From the NCBI GenBank assembly GCA_030634675.1, contig DAOWAH010000071.1:1-7446 (forward strand): a stretch of 7,446 nt of DNA, given 5' to 3'. The notes beneath the pieces were generated by a model. That model was not told where the DNA came from. It did no database searches and saw only the letters and a list, made by a program, of their open reading frames with translations. Made by a program: the position numbers and the translations under genes. The stretch comes from Fidelibacterota bacterium. GTDB taxonomy: Bacteria; Marinisomatota; Marinisomatia; Marinisomatales; TCS56. Shown one piece after another: positions 6,575 through 7,446 of this stretch (the stretch's first letter is position 1; every line of letters starts with the position of its first letter).

Positions 6575-7446
6575 TTAATTAAATTATTTCAGAAAACAAG
6601 CGCTTTTCAGCCCCTCATTACATTGTTACTAGTAATCATTTTCATGACCGGTTGCGTAGAAAAAATGATCCTGCCTGAGGATCTGAATACTTCCACTGGA
6701 CTTTCCGCCGGTGATACTACCTACCTACAGGTTAACCCGGTCTGGGATGGTGTAATTGGTCTCCAGACACCGATGGACCTGTCAATTGCCCGGGACGGTC
6801 ATATTTTTATCGCCGATTCGGCAGCGAACAGTATTTTCGTTCTGGAGCAGAGTGGCAATCGGGTGGAAGGTTTCGATATTCTCACCAATCTCCAAGATGA
6901 TGATGGTGCTCAAATCAGCCCTATTGACGTTGATGTGGATGCAAAGATGAACGCATTCTTTATTGATGGCAGCAACCGGATTTTCCGCTGGAACCAGTAT
7001 TGGGGTTCTACTGGCGTTGATTCTGTTTTGGCATCGGCTGTATTTAAGGATAACCTTACCGGAGATACTATAACCACAGAATATGGTACTCAGGCTTGGT
7101 TTGAACAGCTCAACCTTCAGGATATGACAATCGTAGTATATAACTGGACCGCCGATCCGGAATTGCTGGACATTTATTTGAAACCACATGTATTCTATGA
7201 TGGGGCCAATGATCCAGATTATGAGTCAGCCAGGTTCTCAGCAATTACTACCGTTGAAGATACCAGGAATCATTTATTTGTCATCGACTACACCAATGAC
7301 CGGATTCTAGAAATCTATTATGCCCGAAATAACTATATTAAGCTCTCATCCGGTGAATATGTCTGGTCTCATTTTGGTGTCAAACTCAGCGAACCTCAAA
7401 CCTATGGTACCGGCTCAGGGACTGTCAATAAACCACTTGGCCTGGA
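6572..7446 (+). CDS. NHL-repeat (beta-propeller) lipoprotein, 3'-truncated
   Basis: The frame from GTG 6572 stays open to the end of the window (291 full codons). The N-terminus, MLIKLFQKTSAFQPLITLLL and onward, is a signal peptide ending in the lipobox MTGC with the lipidated Cys at 28 (codon 6653-6655). Three blade-like segments follow. Residues 67-95 read 'PMDLSIARDGHIFIADSAAN', and 116-139 contain 'PIDVDVDAKMNAFFIDGSNR'. Residues about 225-246 lead into 'RNHLFVIDYTNDRIL' (232-246), and the window ends as a further blade opens (GSGTVNKPLGL). The pattern P-x-(D/G)-hydrophobic, xxG-x-(I/L)-(F/Y)-(V/I)-x-D, then N-R-I is typical of NHL repeats, which form propellers used for binding. About 80 residues between the second and third blades (141-220) do not fit the repeat and are probably an insertion. 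No catalytic motif is seen. Later Met codons at 6644 and 6773 would remove the signal peptide. Confidence 0.82.
   Translation, partial: MLIKLFQKTSAFQPLITLLLVIIFMTGCVEKMILPEDLNTSTGLSAGDTTYLQVNPVWDGVIGLQTPMDLSIARDGHIFIADSAANSIFVLEQSGNRVEGFDILTNLQDDDGAQISPIDVDVDAKMNAFFIDGSNRIFRWNQYWGSTGVDSVLASAVFKDNLTGDTITTEYGTQAWFEQLNLQDMTIVVYNWTADPELLDIYLKPHVFYDGANDPDYESARFSAITTVEDTRNHLFVIDYTNDRILEIYYARNNYIKLSSGEYVWSHFGVKLSEPQTYGTGSGTVNKPLGL

Noticed and set aside
6756..6950. Short + strand frame within the start of the last gene
   Set aside because: It is out of frame with the lipoprotein/NHL frame, which explains the region far better.
6782..7189. Minus-strand open frame of 135 codons opposite the NHL lipoprotein gene
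   Set aside because: The + strand frame here is open from 6572 to the window end, starts at a stop/start overlap and encodes a lipobox and NHL repeats. The minus-strand translation shows no recognisable motif or signal peptide.

Overview
The window looks like a piece of chromosome from an uncultured bacterium of the FCB group (Bacteroidota and relatives), most likely Candidatus Marinimicrobia, KSB1, Calditrichota or Ignavibacteriota. The best clue is the C-terminal secretion domain of the first gene. It carries the 'NYPNPFNPET' opening and 'SGMYIYRI...KMLLLR' ending typical of type IX secretion system (T9SS) type A sorting domains in these phyla. A PorV/PorQ-family outer-membrane protein and a TonB-dependent receptor with an N-terminal carboxypeptidase-regulatory-like domain point the same way. 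The phylum call is inference; no rRNA or marker gene is present.

Layout, all on the + strand and almost wholly coding. (1) 2-1000 is the 3' part of a secreted T9SS cargo protein with two OB-fold-like modules and a C-terminal sorting domain. (2) 1008-1043 is a strong hairpin with a perfect 12-bp stem, probably a terminator. (3) 1052-2794 encodes a lipoprotein with two Ig-like modules and a GATase1-like Rossmann module. (4) 2791-5568 encodes a TonB-dependent receptor. (5) 5568-6572 encodes a PorV/PorQ-like barrel. (6) 6572-7446 is the 5' part of a second lipoprotein, with NHL-type beta-propeller repeats; it runs off the window and was recovered by reading back to a GTG that overlaps the previous stop codon.

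Genes 3 to 6 overlap by 4, 1 and 1 bases (GTGA, TGATG, TAGTG), so they form a tightly coupled operon. Every product is predicted to go to the cell envelope or surface: two lipoproteins, two outer-membrane barrels and, just upstream, a T9SS cargo protein. The simplest reading is a surface module. In it the PorV-like protein helps export or anchor cargo, while the receptor and its lipoproteins bind and import an unknown ligand. The set resembles a SusC/SusD pair in outline, but neither lipoprotein looks like SusD and the receptor lacks the SusC hallmarks I would expect. No RNA genes, CRISPR arrays, insertion sequences or phage genes were seen.
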